A DNA stretch of 64,000 nt from Clostridia bacterium (GCA_910574835.1 CAJTDE010000020.1:1-64000); one strand, 5' to 3'; shown: positions 1 through 8,412, counted from the stretch's first letter. Made by a program: numbers and translations. The notes: a model not told the origin generated them from the letters alone.

Positions 1-100
1 TCTCCTTTGTCTTCTGATGTATTAAGTCGTCAAACTCATATACATCATACGGGGAGATTTTATTTTGTCAAAGTTCAAATTTCATTCTCTATAGGAATGC

Positions 101-949
101 TTAAAATACGCCTATGGCAGATAATAAAATACAGATTACCATAACTCCAAAAATCAAAATCAGCGGATGTACCTTCCTGCGCAGCAGAGCAAACATTCCC
201 CAGGTAAGCCCCACGGACGCACAGGCAGGCATAATGGAATCCAGCACGGACTGAAGGGTTGCGGCCGCATCGCCGGAGCCAATAGCCAGTGAGAAGTTCG
301 TGCTGACGGAGGTTACGGACATAGCTCCAATGGCCATCATACCAATGATTCCGGCGGCCTCCATGATCTTCTGCATCACACCGCTCTCAGCGGCCTTTGT
401 GATAAAGCTTGCTCCCAGGCGATATCCCCAAAAGGTCCCGAAATACTTGATTAAAAAGCAGGGCACATTCCATACTAAGGCAAACATCAGCATACCCAGA
501 GGATTTCCCTGAGCCATCAGGGAAGCGCCGATGCCAATGGCAATCACTCGCAGAGTTCCCAGAAAGAATGAATCGCCCACACCTGCTAAAGGACCCATCA
601 GCGCTACCTTTACATTACTGATAGCAGAAGTATCAAAATCATCTGTCTTTGCATTCTGTTCTTCCATAGAAATCAGTATACCGGCTACAAACTCATGGAA
701 CTGATCCGCAATTGCATAAAGTTCATTATTTCTTACAAGTGATTCCTTTAATTTTTCCGGCTGATCCTTATAAAGCTTCTTTAAAAGCGGCATCATGGTA
801 AAGAGGCATCCGGATGCTGCCTGACGTTCCATGCTCCAGCAGGAATAAAAAGGAACCGAATACCAGAACATTTTCCGCAAATCCTTTTTTGTGACGGGTT
901 CTACCTGATGTACTGTCATTTCCATTTTCTCTTCTTTAGAAATCATCAT
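101..949 (-). CDS. PTS mannose/fructose/sorbose family, IID subunit
   Basis: Membrane subunit IID of a mannose-family phosphotransferase system; with IIC it forms the sugar channel. The 282-residue product begins with a soluble stretch (KKDLRKMFWYS) and has the family's GPLAGVGDSFF motif near residue 120, followed by hydrophobic segments to the C-terminus. I chose the ATG at 949 because AGGAGGT lies 7 bases upstream; an ATG 18 bases further upstream has no good ribosome site. The start overlaps the end of the IIC gene by 14 bases, so translation is probably coupled. It is the last gene of the IIA-IIB-IIC-IID cluster. The sugar cannot be told from sequence alone. Confidence 0.93.
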   Translation of the reverse strand: MMISKEEKMEMTVHQVEPVTKKDLRKMFWYSVPFYSCWSMERQAASGCLFTMMPLLKKLYKDQPEKLKESLVRNNELYAIADQFHEFVAGILISMEEQNAKTDDFDTSAISNVKVALMGPLAGVGDSFFLGTLRVIAIGIGASLMAQGNPLGMLMFALVWNVPCFLIKYFGTFWGYRLGASFITKAAESGVMQKIMEAAGIIGMMAIGAMSVTSVSTNFSLAIGSGDAAATLQSVLDSIMPACASVGLTWGMFALLRRKVHPLILIFGVMVICILLSAIGVF

Positions 950-1727
950 CTTCCACCTCCTGATCACCTGTTATTGTACCAGCCGCTGCTTTCATTCCCC
1001 TGAAATCCATTTTTACAAAAACTAACACTAAGCCCAGGAGTACGATTCCCAGCACCGGCAAGCCCATATATGCTGCCAATATATAACCTAAGAAAAAATA
1101 GGGTATCAAATAACCTTTATATACCATTTTTAAAAGGAGGCCGATTCCCACCGCAGGAATAATACCCGCTGCTGCTGACATACCGTCCAGCACAAACTGC
1201 GGAATCGCATTTACTGCGGCCTGTACCGCATCTACGCCCAAGGCATAGGTTAAAGTAGTAATTCCTCCCAGGAACACAACCCACACAAAAAATCCGTTCA
1301 AAAGAAAAATAGTTCCTATTTTCCTTGTATTTCCCTGAGCCGCCGCATTGTCAATCATACGAGTTGGAATAGATACCAAAGAAAATATAATGTTCTGCAG
1401 CATTGCCGCGATAATTCCAATCGGCATTGCCAAGCCAAGAGCTACCTCTGCTCCCATTCCCATCTTAATCGCAAAAGCGGCGGCCAAAGCGCTTGCCACA
1501 CTCTGGTTCGGCGGAATCGCATTTCCAACGGCAAAGGCTCCTATAAACAAAAGCTGTAATGCCGCTCCCAGAATCACTCCCTGCTGAAAATCTCCCATTA
1601 CAATTCCCACCAAAGGGCAGACAATCAACGGGCTGTCAAACTGAGTCCGCGTAATAATACCATTGCACAGCCAGTTCGCCAGACCTACAATCATTCCTAT
1701 CAATAGCGCCTCTGTCCAAACTGTCAT
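936..1727 (-). CDS. PTS mannose/fructose/sorbose family, IIC subunit
   Basis: Polytopic membrane protein of 263 residues, usual size for EIIC of the mannose/sorbose family. It is hydrophobic throughout, with the family motif NQSVASALAAAFA near residue 75, and ends in an acidic tail (VEDDDF). It forms the transport channel with IID, the gene that overlaps its 3' end by 14 bases. It starts 16 bases after the IIB stop, so the four subunits are read as one operon. Confidence 0.93.
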   Translation of the reverse strand: MTVWTEALLIGMIVGLANWLCNGIITRTQFDSPLIVCPLVGIVMGDFQQGVILGAALQLLFIGAFAVGNAIPPNQSVASALAAAFAIKMGMGAEVALGLAMPIGIIAAMLQNIIFSLVSIPTRMIDNAAAQGNTRKIGTIFLLNGFFVWVVFLGGITTLTYALGVDAVQAAVNAIPQFVLDGMSAAAGIIPAVGIGLLLKMVYKGYLIPYFFLGYILAAYMGLPVLGIVLLGLVLVFVKMDFRGMKAAAGTITGDQEVEDDDF

Positions 1728-1743
1728 CTCACCATTCCCCTTC

Positions 1744-2208
1744 CTATAATTTTACTATCGTACATTTGTCTCTGGGAATACTCTGTACGTCCACTGAGCT
1801 TCCCTTTGCCTGCATGACACGTATATCCTCCATATCCTGCTCTGACACAAATACCGTGGTTCCAAGCTGCTTTGACTTTGCTCCCATACGTACATTTCCG
1901 AGATTTACTCTTTCAAAACCCTGACACCCTTCTACCATGCGCCTCGCATCCTGTACATTTTCCACAATCACAAATAATTTGTATTTGTCTGTCACACCGC
2001 TGTTGATTGCCGCTATGGAATCCTCTACTGTCTTTATTACCAGCTTTGTCTCCGGCGGCTTGGCAAGCTTCAATGCATTCTTCCGTAAAACATCCCCCGG
2101 AACTTTGTCGTTGGCAATCAAGATGCAGTCACACCCGATCTGCGCTACCCACGACGTTGTGATTTGTCCATGAATCAGCCGATAATCTACCCGCAGTAAT
2201 TTGATCAA
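1744..2208 (-). CDS. PTS mannose/fructose/sorbose family, IIB subunit
   Basis: Cytoplasmic phosphocarrier of 154 residues. The phosphorylated histidine is His13 in the motif RLIHGQ. It takes phosphate from IIA and passes it to the sugar during uptake through IIC/IID. The start codon is TTG, supported by a strong GGAGG upstream and by the canonical IIB N-terminus (MIKLLRVDYRLIHGQ). It lies between IIA and IIC with 16-20 base gaps. Confidence 0.93.
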   Translation of the reverse strand: MIKLLRVDYRLIHGQITTSWVAQIGCDCILIANDKVPGDVLRKNALKLAKPPETKLVIKTVEDSIAAINSGVTDKYKLFVIVENVQDARRMVEGCQGFERVNLGNVRMGAKSKQLGTTVFVSEQDMEDIRVMQAKGSSVDVQSIPRDKCTIVKL

Positions 2209-2228
2209 CTTCCCTTCCTCCTTTAAAT

Positions 2229-2639
2229 TTAAAAATCTTCGTTTTCTTCCTCTGCTTTCAGCTCATTGCAAAATACAATTTGGTTCTTCATCTCCTCCAA
2301 GGATTCCTGAATCAGCCGAACCGTATCTGCCTCCGGGCTTGTCAGAAGAGCAATCAGAAGCGGAAGATTTAAGCCTGTGACCAGATAAAATCCGGGCCGG
2401 TTGAGGTAACGCATAAATTCATTGTTTACGCTGCCGCCTAACATATCTGTCAGAACTACCAGCTCATCCCTTTCTTCTATTCCCTCTATACTTTCCTTCA
2501 CCTGCTCCGAAAAATTTTCCTCCGGATTCACATATGCACACAAGGCCCGGACTTTTTCTTCATCTCCAATAATGATGCGGACCGAATCTAAAATCCCGGC
2601 GGCAAATTCTCCATGTGTTGCCAAAAGAATTTTCCGCAT
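2229..2639 (-). CDS. PTS mannose/fructose/sorbose family, IIA subunit
   Basis: Cytoplasmic phosphocarrier of 136 residues; the active histidine is in ATHGEF near the N-terminus (His9 from the chosen start) and receives phosphate from HPr. The ATG at 2639 is preferred over a GTG at 2648 because the AAGGAAGG-type ribosome site then has normal spacing. First gene of the mannose-family PTS operon; the 380 bases upstream hold the likely promoter, a palindrome and 11-bp iterons. Confidence 0.92.
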   Translation of the reverse strand: MRKILLATHGEFAAGILDSVRIIIGDEEKVRALCAYVNPEENFSEQVKESIEGIEERDELVVLTDMLGGSVNNEFMRYLNRPGFYLVTGLNLPLLIALLTSPEADTVRLIQESLEEMKNQIVFCNELKAEEENEDF

Positions 2640-2674
2640 AAATCCCACCTTCCTTTTAACTCTAATTCAGAAAT

Positions 2675-2719
2675 AATAAGCGCTTATTTCTCTTCTGCTT
2701 TCTTTACGCCCCTAGTATA
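2675..2719 (-). promoter_or_regulatory. Likely promoter and palindromic operator of the mannose-family PTS operon
   Basis: A perfect 14-bp palindrome AATAAGCGCTTATT lies at 2675-2688, about 35 bases upstream of the IIA start. A minus-strand -10-like TATACT lies at 2714-2719; I see no convincing -35 box, so activation may be needed. The palindrome sits just after the expected transcription start, a usual place for a repressor site. No sigma-54 -24/-12 pair is visible, although many mannose-family PTS operons use one. Confidence 0.4.
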
Positions 2720-2804
2720 ATCAATCCTTTTAAAAAAAGAAATGCTTTTCCGCTCATTCAAACAGTATCAGCATTTTACGACAATGGTATTTATTTTCGG
2801 AGCT

Positions 2805-2837
2805 TTTCGACACTGTTTTGACATTGTTTCAACAATG
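2805..2837. promoter_or_regulatory. Three phased 11-bp iterons upstream of the PTS operon
   Basis: Three abutting 11-bp units, TTTCGACACTG, TTTTGACATTG and TTTCAACAATG, lie 86-118 bases upstream of the PTS -10 box. The last two also contain a 16-bp palindrome (2822-2837). A looser copy, TTACGACAATG, is at 2776-2786. Direct repeats at one helical turn are typical of activator sites such as those of OmpR/PhoB-type regulators; that link is inference. Confidence 0.4.
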
Positions 2838-2967
2838 AAAGAGGCTATGGGGAGATACAACGGAAGATCTGCTGACATTATTTCAGTGCGTCTTGCGCTC
2901 CTCTCTTTGGCCGAAAGCCAAAATTGTTTTTCGAAAAATGTTCCTCATAAATCGGGACCGGCGCAAT

Positions 2968-3003
2968 AAAAATGGCCCCGGATATTCTCCGAAAGCCATT
3001 TTT
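2968..3003 (-). terminator. Terminator after the mannitol-type PTS gene
   Basis: Inverted repeat AAAAATGGC / GCCATTTTT with an inner CGGA/TCCG stem, just downstream of the minus-strand EIICBA stop codon at 3022. The minus strand reads stem-loop then a T run, so it should end the operon that begins at the PfkB gene. Confidence 0.75.
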
Positions 3004-3021
3004 ACCCAATGTTAAATTTAT

Positions 3022-4884
3022 TTACGCCAACTGCTCCAGCACCCACTCCGCATCATCCGTGGTTTTCAAGGTCTCCAGTCTGGCCTCATCCTCCAGAAGC
3101 GTGCAGAGCTTTCCTAAAAGATCCAAATGCTCATCCCCCACTCCTGCGATGCCGAATACAAGCTGTGCTTTTTCTTCTCCGAAATCAACGCCTTTGGGAT
3201 ACTGGAAGAATACGATTCCGCTCTTTTTCACCGTACCCTTGGCCTGGGTGGTGCCGTGAGGAATGGCTACCCCCATACCCATGTAGGTCGTAACAAGCTT
3301 TTCCCTCTCCTGCATGGCCGCCACATAGGAACCGTCCACATAGCCCAGCTTTTCCAAAAGCTCGCCTGCCGCCTGGATAGCTTCCTCCTTGCTCACCGGC
3401 TTCTGCCCCAGCTGAATCCCCTCTTTTATGAGAATATTTTTCTTAATAGGCACATCGGGAATCACGATATCCGTGTTCTCCCCTGCCGGAGCCGCCGGCT
3501 GATCGCCGGTGGTCAGCTGTACATACAAAGCGTCCAGCGCCGGGTCCGCCAGAAAGTTTCCGATGGTGATAAGCTGTGCCTGGGGTGCGGATTTCTTTGC
3601 CCGCTCCGCCAGTGTGGTTTGCACCACCGCAATGTCGCAGTCGCCGGGAATATTGTCCACAGAGGTATTAATCACCGTGATATCCGGCCGGTTTCCCTTG
3701 ATCCGGTTGCGGAACTTGGTCGCTCCCATAGCCGAGGAGCCCATGCCCGCATCACAGGCAAATACAATCTTCTTAATATCCGAAGCCTTCTCAATGGTGC
3801 CCGGAACCACCGGCTGCCCCTTGGCTTCCGCTTTTCTGGCCGCCATCTCGCTCTGGGCTTCCTCCAGGCTCTTACCGCCTGCCATCTTCACAATGGGAGC
3901 GGCAACCAGGAAGGAAATGCCCGCGGCAATGAGCACGCCCACAACTACCTTTACCATATCCGATCCAGGCGTCATCATCAGGTAAGCAATAATGGAGCCG
4001 GGCGACGCAGGGCCTACCAGACCGGCGCCTGTGATGGTGTACCAGAGAATCGCTGCCATATTTCCCAGAATCGGAGCAATGATAACGAACGGATTCATCA
4101 GAATATATGGGAAATAGATTTCATGAATACCGCCCAGCAGATGAATAATCACCGCGCCTGGGGCGGAATCCTTGGTGGCCTTATCCTTGCAGAAAAGTAT
4201 ATAGGCTAAGAGAACGCCGAGTCCGGGTCCGGGATTGGCCTCCAGCATATACATAATGGACTTTCCCGCATCTGCCGCCTGAATGGTTGCAATGGGAGTA
4301 AACACACCGTGGTTAATGGCATTATTCAAAAACAGCACCTTTGCCGGTTCAATGAATACGGCCGCCGCAGGGAGCAGGCTGTGGTCCACCAGAAAGGTAA
4401 CGCCTGCGGCAAGCACCGCCAGGATACCGCTCATGATTGGTCCGATTAATATGTAGCCCAGCATGGCAAGCAGCATACCTAAGATTCCCACGGAAAAGTT
4501 ATTAATCAGCATCTCAAAGCCGGCAGGCATACGGCCTTCCATAAGCCGGTCGAACTTCTTCACGCAAAAACCGGCCAGCGGCCCCATCACCATAGCGGCC
4601 ATAAGCATTGTGATTTCCGTGTTGCTGAGAATCGCGCCGATAACGGCAATAGCCGCAACCACACGTCCCCGGTCGCCGCCGATCATGCGGCCTCCGGTGG
4701 ATGCAATCAAAATGGGTATCAGGTAGGTCAGCATGGGACCGACCATACTGTTGAAGCCCTTGTTGGGTATCCACCCCGTATCAATAAACAGTGCGGCAAG
4801 AAAACCAAAGGCGATAAGGGCGCCGATATTCGGCATTACCATTGCCGATAAAAATTTTCCAAAACGCTGTACTTTATTCTTCAA
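3022..4884 (-). CDS. mtlA: PTS mannitol-type EIICBA transporter
   Basis: 620-residue fused PTS permease. The IIC domain starts VQRFGKFLSAMVMPNIGALIAF, typical of mannitol permeases; a IIB domain follows with its phospho-cysteine in FACDAGMGSSAMG, then a IIA domain with the active histidine in AIPHGT. It imports and phosphorylates a hexitol or related sugar. The start is TTG at 4884, 6 bases after AGGAGGG. A longer reading frame with an upstream ATG exists, but its first 34 codons run into the R1 repeat and do not resemble the family. It is the last gene of the PfkB-dehydrogenase-DeoR-PTS operon. Mannitol is the family's best-known substrate, but the neighbouring zinc dehydrogenase and PfkB kinase are not the usual mannitol partners, so the substrate may differ. 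Confidence 0.85.
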   Translation of the reverse strand: MKNKVQRFGKFLSAMVMPNIGALIAFGFLAALFIDTGWIPNKGFNSMVGPMLTYLIPILIASTGGRMIGGDRGRVVAAIAVIGAILSNTEITMLMAAMVMGPLAGFCVKKFDRLMEGRMPAGFEMLINNFSVGILGMLLAMLGYILIGPIMSGILAVLAAGVTFLVDHSLLPAAAVFIEPAKVLFLNNAINHGVFTPIATIQAADAGKSIMYMLEANPGPGLGVLLAYILFCKDKATKDSAPGAVIIHLLGGIHEIYFPYILMNPFVIIAPILGNMAAILWYTITGAGLVGPASPGSIIAYLMMTPGSDMVKVVVGVLIAAGISFLVAAPIVKMAGGKSLEEAQSEMAARKAEAKGQPVVPGTIEKASDIKKIVFACDAGMGSSAMGATKFRNRIKGNRPDITVINTSVDNIPGDCDIAVVQTTLAERAKKSAPQAQLITIGNFLADPALDALYVQLTTGDQPAAPAGENTDIVIPDVPIKKNILIKEGIQLGQKPVSKEEAIQAAGELLEKLGYVDGSYVAAMQEREKLVTTYMGMGVAIPHGTTQAKGTVKKSGIVFFQYPKGVDFGEEKAQLVFGIAGVGDEHLDLLGKLCTLLEDEARLETLKTTDDAEWVLEQLA

Positions 4885-4904
4885 AACGATCCCTCCTATT
4901 TTAA

Positions 4905-5212
4905 GTCGCTGCGCGACGGCACTAAAGGGTAAAGTCACTTCGGCACACAAGTAATGAGAGAAACTTTCATTCGAAAGGGCACTCATGAAAGTTCCTCTCG
5001 TGCGCCTTTGCGACTTTACCGGTATAGTCGCTGCGCGACGGCACTAAAGGGTAAAGTCACTTCGGCACACCTGTGATGAGAGAAACTTTTATTCGAAAGG
5101 GCACTCATGAAAGTTCCTCTCGTGCGCCTTTGCGACTTTACTGGTATAGTCGCTGCGCGATGACACTAAAGGGTAAAGTCACTTCGGTACACCTGTAACT
5201 TTACCGGTATAG
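4905..5212. repeat. R1 hairpin repeat, tandem array (2 full copies and an internally deleted copy)
   Basis: Units start with the small palindrome GTCGCTGCGCGAC at 4905, 5027 and 5149, a period of exactly 122 bp. Each full unit then holds a 93-nt imperfect hairpin with outer arms GGTAAAGTC / GACTTTACC and inner arms GAGAGAAACTTT / AAAGTTCCTCTC. The third unit keeps the outer arms but lacks the middle. The array fills the gap between the DeoR gene and the EIICBA gene and stops 9 bases short of the Shine-Dalgarno sequence. Confidence 0.9.
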
Positions 5213-5235
5213 TTCGGGATTCCATGAAAACAGAT

Positions 5236-5997
5236 CTACAAAACCTCAACCTGGAACTTCCTGCATTCCTCCAAAAAGTCCTCCGGAAGATTTCCGTCCG
5301 ATACCACAATATCTATGTCCTTAAGACCGCAGATGTTGAAGCTGCATTTCAGCCCAAGCTTGCTGGAATCCATCAGCACAATCACCTGGTCCGACTGCCG
5401 CGCCGCCGTCTGCTTGAGTATCGCCTCATCCCGGATACCGCAGCTGAAGCCTGCGTCTGTGTGATAGCCGGTGATTCCCAAAAATGCCTGGTGAAAATTC
5501 ACGCTCTCCAGCTCTTTAATGGCGGAAAATCCGAACACACTCTGGCTGTACCGGTTCAGCTTGCCTCCGGGAAGCATCACCGCAGGCTTCGACAGATTGG
5601 AAAGCTCCGTGGCGCAGCTTAAGCCCGTGGTATAAATCAGATTGGACTGATCGGGAAACTGGCGGGCAAACAGAGTAGTGGTACTGCCGGAATCCAGATA
5701 AACCGTGGTGTCCGGGCGCAGAAGCGTCAGAGCCTTTTCCGCTATTTTCTGCTTCTGCGGAATATTGCGGACGGATTTCCGGCCCAGAAAATCATCGGTG
5801 CCGATAAGCACCTGGACGGATTTCGCTCCGCCGTGAATCCTTAAGATCCGTCTGGCCTCGTCCAGGAGCTTTAAGTCGGTGCGCAGCGTCATTTCCGATA
5901 CGTTGGGAAATGCATCCTTCAGCTGTGAAAAGCTTACGGTTCCGTTTTCGTTAATCAGATCTACAATCGCATTTCTGCGTGTTTCCATTGAATCCAT
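5236..5997 (-). CDS. DeoR/GlpR-family transcriptional regulator
   Basis: 253-residue repressor with an N-terminal helix-turn-helix (RRNAIVDLINENGTVSFSQL) and a C-terminal sugar-phosphate-sensing domain of the DeoR type, with the motifs LDSGSTT and DSSKLG. The ATG at 5997 follows GGAGGA with 6-base spacing; an upstream ATG has none. It lies inside the operon it probably controls, between the dehydrogenase and the EIICBA gene. Effectors in this family are usually phosphorylated sugars made by the same pathway. Confidence 0.88.
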   Translation of the reverse strand: MDSMETRRNAIVDLINENGTVSFSQLKDAFPNVSEMTLRTDLKLLDEARRILRIHGGAKSVQVLIGTDDFLGRKSVRNIPQKQKIAEKALTLLRPDTTVYLDSGSTTTLFARQFPDQSNLIYTTGLSCATELSNLSKPAVMLPGGKLNRYSQSVFGFSAIKELESVNFHQAFLGITGYHTDAGFSCGIRDEAILKQTAARQSDQVIVLMDSSKLGLKCSFNICGLKDIDIVVSDGNLPEDFLEECRKFQVEVL

Positions 5998-6052
5998 ATA
6001 TGTTCCTCCGGTCCGGGCCAAAAAGCTCTCCTGCCCGGAGCCTTCGGCCTCT

Positions 6053-7321
6053 TTATTCGTTTATAAAGTTTGCAATTAAATATTCCTCTGCCTCCGGGCA
6101 CCATAATCCCTGATGTGCGTCCACGATATCTGCCAGTGCGGTCAGACGCTTGTCGCCCTCTTTCTCTCCCTTGGCCCGCAGATCGGTTAAAGCCGTCAAA
6201 GGCATGGTCAGATGGGTGTAAATCAGCTTTTTGCCGCCGGGAATCTTGGGCAGATTCAGGGTGGTATCCACTACCGCATCCAGTCCCCCGATGTGTGTAA
6301 CCATAACCGCCGGATTGATGCGGCCGGCTGCCGTGAGCTTTAAGGACTCCAGCATGTCGTCGGTGTTGCCGCCGGTGGTTCCCATTACGTGGGTGGAATT
6401 GTAGTGTACGTCGTAGAAGTTCATGGTCGCGCTGAACTTGTTGTCGGTGGGACCGGCAAAGAAGTTCAGACAGCCGTCCCTGCCCAGAATTTCGCTGGAC
6501 TGCTGAATGACAACGGCTACCGGAGCATAGCAGAATACATCGTCAAAGCCGGTTCCGCCGGAGATTTTGCGAAGCTCCGCCACCGGGTCCGCGTAATCGC
6601 TCATGTTTACAAAATGAAGCTCTACGCCGTCCTTTTTTGCTTCCTCCACAGGGAACAGCTCTTCCGCCCGGGCCAGACGATCCGGGTTTACATCTGTCAC
6701 CACTACCATCGCAGGGCGTGCGTCCCGGTGAAGGGCGTAGGTCAATGCTCCAAGTCCCATCGGGCCGGCGCCTGCCATAATTGCCAGCTTGCCGCCCTCT
6801 TTGATTCCCATTTCGTGGGTGTAGACGCCCATTTTGGTGTGGTAGGCTGCGTTAAATGCGCCGATGCTGCAGGACATTGGCTCTGCCAGGGATGCTTCGT
6901 AGTAGGCGCGGCCCGTGTACTCGAAGAGACAGTTAAGCTCCATGACTTCTGCCGGAAGGATGCAGTAGGTACAGTCGCCGCCGAAGTATTCGTAGGAGTA
7001 GCCGGGGCTCCACATGGTCCCCTTGTAGTTGAGGGCCGGCTGCAGGGTGAATTTCATGCCGGGCTTGAATTTGTCCTGGTGGTTTTTGCCTACCTTGACG
7101 ATGTCGCCGGCAAATTCATGGCCCATGATGGCCGGGTGATCGGCCACGTCGTCGTGGACGCGCTTGTGATCGGCTCCTAAAATGGCGCATTTGTAGGTGG
7201 ACATGCAAATGCTGTCGGATACGACTTTGACGAGGATTTCGTCGTCGGTAATCTCGGGGAGCTCAAATTCGTCCAGCCTTAAGTCATTGGCTCCGTGTAG
7301 TCTTACTGCTTTTGCTTTCAT
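6053..7321 (-). CDS. Zinc-dependent sugar-phosphate/polyol dehydrogenase, SorE-like
   Basis: 422-residue medium-chain dehydrogenase. It has the zinc-site region around DSICMSTYK and GHEFAGDIVKVG, and the nucleotide-binding glycine motif GAGPMGLGA. Overall layout and length recall the sorbose-1-phosphate reductase group rather than simple alcohol dehydrogenases; this assignment is by recognition and is moderate. The ATG at 7321 follows AAAGGAAC; the frame is open further upstream but that part is not family-like. It would oxidise or reduce the sugar phosphate made by the EIICBA permease and pass it to the PfkB kinase. Confidence 0.75.
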   Translation of the reverse strand: MKAKAVRLHGANDLRLDEFELPEITDDEILVKVVSDSICMSTYKCAILGADHKRVHDDVADHPAIMGHEFAGDIVKVGKNHQDKFKPGMKFTLQPALNYKGTMWSPGYSYEYFGGDCTYCILPAEVMELNCLFEYTGRAYYEASLAEPMSCSIGAFNAAYHTKMGVYTHEMGIKEGGKLAIMAGAGPMGLGALTYALHRDARPAMVVVTDVNPDRLARAEELFPVEEAKKDGVELHFVNMSDYADPVAELRKISGGTGFDDVFCYAPVAVVIQQSSEILGRDGCLNFFAGPTDNKFSATMNFYDVHYNSTHVMGTTGGNTDDMLESLKLTAAGRINPAVMVTHIGGLDAVVDTTLNLPKIPGGKKLIYTHLTMPLTALTDLRAKGEKEGDKRLTALADIVDAHQGLWCPEAEEYLIANFINE

Positions 7322-7413
7322 AATAAAAGTTCCTTTCTTTATAATATTTGATTTTTGGGGGTATTGCAACAATTTTGGGTTTTGAGGTAACAGTTTTGGG
7401 AAAATGAAACCAC

Positions 7414-8346
7414 TTATAGCTTGCGGTATATGACTTTGGGTAATAGCTCCGCAATGGCCTCGTACTCGGCGGCCTGGGTTCCGCTGCACATGACGTTGGC
7501 GGCGCCGCAGGCGGTGGAGAGGCGGACAGTTTCTTCCAGGCTCTTTTGAGATTCTTCGGATACGGCCAGAGCAGCTACTACGCTGTCGCCGGCTCCGACG
7601 GTGCTTTTGACCGGGACTTTCAGGCCCTCGGCGTAGAGGGTCTCCTTTTGGGTTATGTAGAGGGCGCCGGCGCCTCCCATTGATACTACGATTTTTTCTA
7701 TGGCGTATTGTTCCATGAGGCCGCGGGCGGCTTTTTCCAGCTCCTTTGGTGTCTCAAGTTTTTCTCCCAGGAGCGCTGACAGCTCGTGGTTGTTGGGCTT
7801 GATGAGGTAGGGGGATGCTTTCAGTCCTTCCTCAAGCAGTTCTCCGTCTGCATCCAGAATTACTTTCGCTCCTGCTTTTTTGCAGGCTTTTACCCATACG
7901 GCGTAGGTATCCTTTGGGGAACCCTTTGGCAGACTTCCGGACAGTACTACGATGTCTCCCTGGTTTACTTCCAGCAGCAGCTCCTGTAAAAGGCCGTTTA
8001 AGATTTCCTCGGATACGGTGATTCCCGGTTCGTTGAGGTCGGTGTTGGTGTGGTTGACCGGATCAATGACTTTTAGATTGGTTCTGGTCTCTCCTTCTAC
8101 AAACCGGAAGCCTGTTTTGATCTCCATAGCTTCCAGCGCGGAGCAGATGGTCCGGCCGGTAGCGCCTCCCAGAATACCGGCAGCGATGCTTTGGCCGCCG
8201 AGCTTTTTTATGACCTTGGATACGTTGATGCCTTTTCCGCCCGGGTCAGTCCGCATAGCGGTGATGCGGTTGACGCTGTCTACGGTCAGGGATGGAATCT
8301 CTACGGTTTTGTCCAGGGCCGGGTTTAGTGTGACGGTGTAGATCAT
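7414..8346 (-). CDS. PfkB-family 1-phosphofructokinase / tagatose-6-phosphate kinase type
   Basis: 310-residue sugar-phosphate kinase. Family marks are the N-terminal YTVTLNPALDKTV, the substrate-binding PGGKGINVSKV, and the C-terminal catalytic motif GAGDSVVAAL with the catalytic Asp. FruK and LacC are the closest types. The ATG at 8346 follows AAAGGAGG at 7 bases. First gene of the operon; it would make a ketose bisphosphate that an aldolase encoded elsewhere could split. Confidence 0.87.
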   Translation of the reverse strand: MIYTVTLNPALDKTVEIPSLTVDSVNRITAMRTDPGGKGINVSKVIKKLGGQSIAAGILGGATGRTICSALEAMEIKTGFRFVEGETRTNLKVIDPVNHTNTDLNEPGITVSEEILNGLLQELLLEVNQGDIVVLSGSLPKGSPKDTYAVWVKACKKAGAKVILDADGELLEEGLKASPYLIKPNNHELSALLGEKLETPKELEKAARGLMEQYAIEKIVVSMGGAGALYITQKETLYAEGLKVPVKSTVGAGDSVVAALAVSEESQKSLEETVRLSTACGAANVMCSGTQAAEYEAIAELLPKVIYRKL

Positions 8347-8412
8347 AGTAAAACCTCCTTTCATTATTTTGAATCAACAGTTCATTTTTGTTATATCAAC
8401 AACTTTAATTCT

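Noticed and set aside
2640-2760. Sigma-54 promoter for the mannose-family PTS
   Set aside because: No TGGCAC-N5-TTGC-like pair exists on the minus strand in this gap and no LevR-type activator gene is adjacent.
3127-4209. 360-codon plus-strand open frame opposite the EIICBA gene
   Set aside because: Antisense to a complete PTS gene, no family resemblance and no ribosome site.
4905-5212. CRISPR array reading of the regularly spaced 122-bp repeats
   Set aside because: The units are contiguous with no unique spacers, the whole period is repeated, and no cas genes are present.
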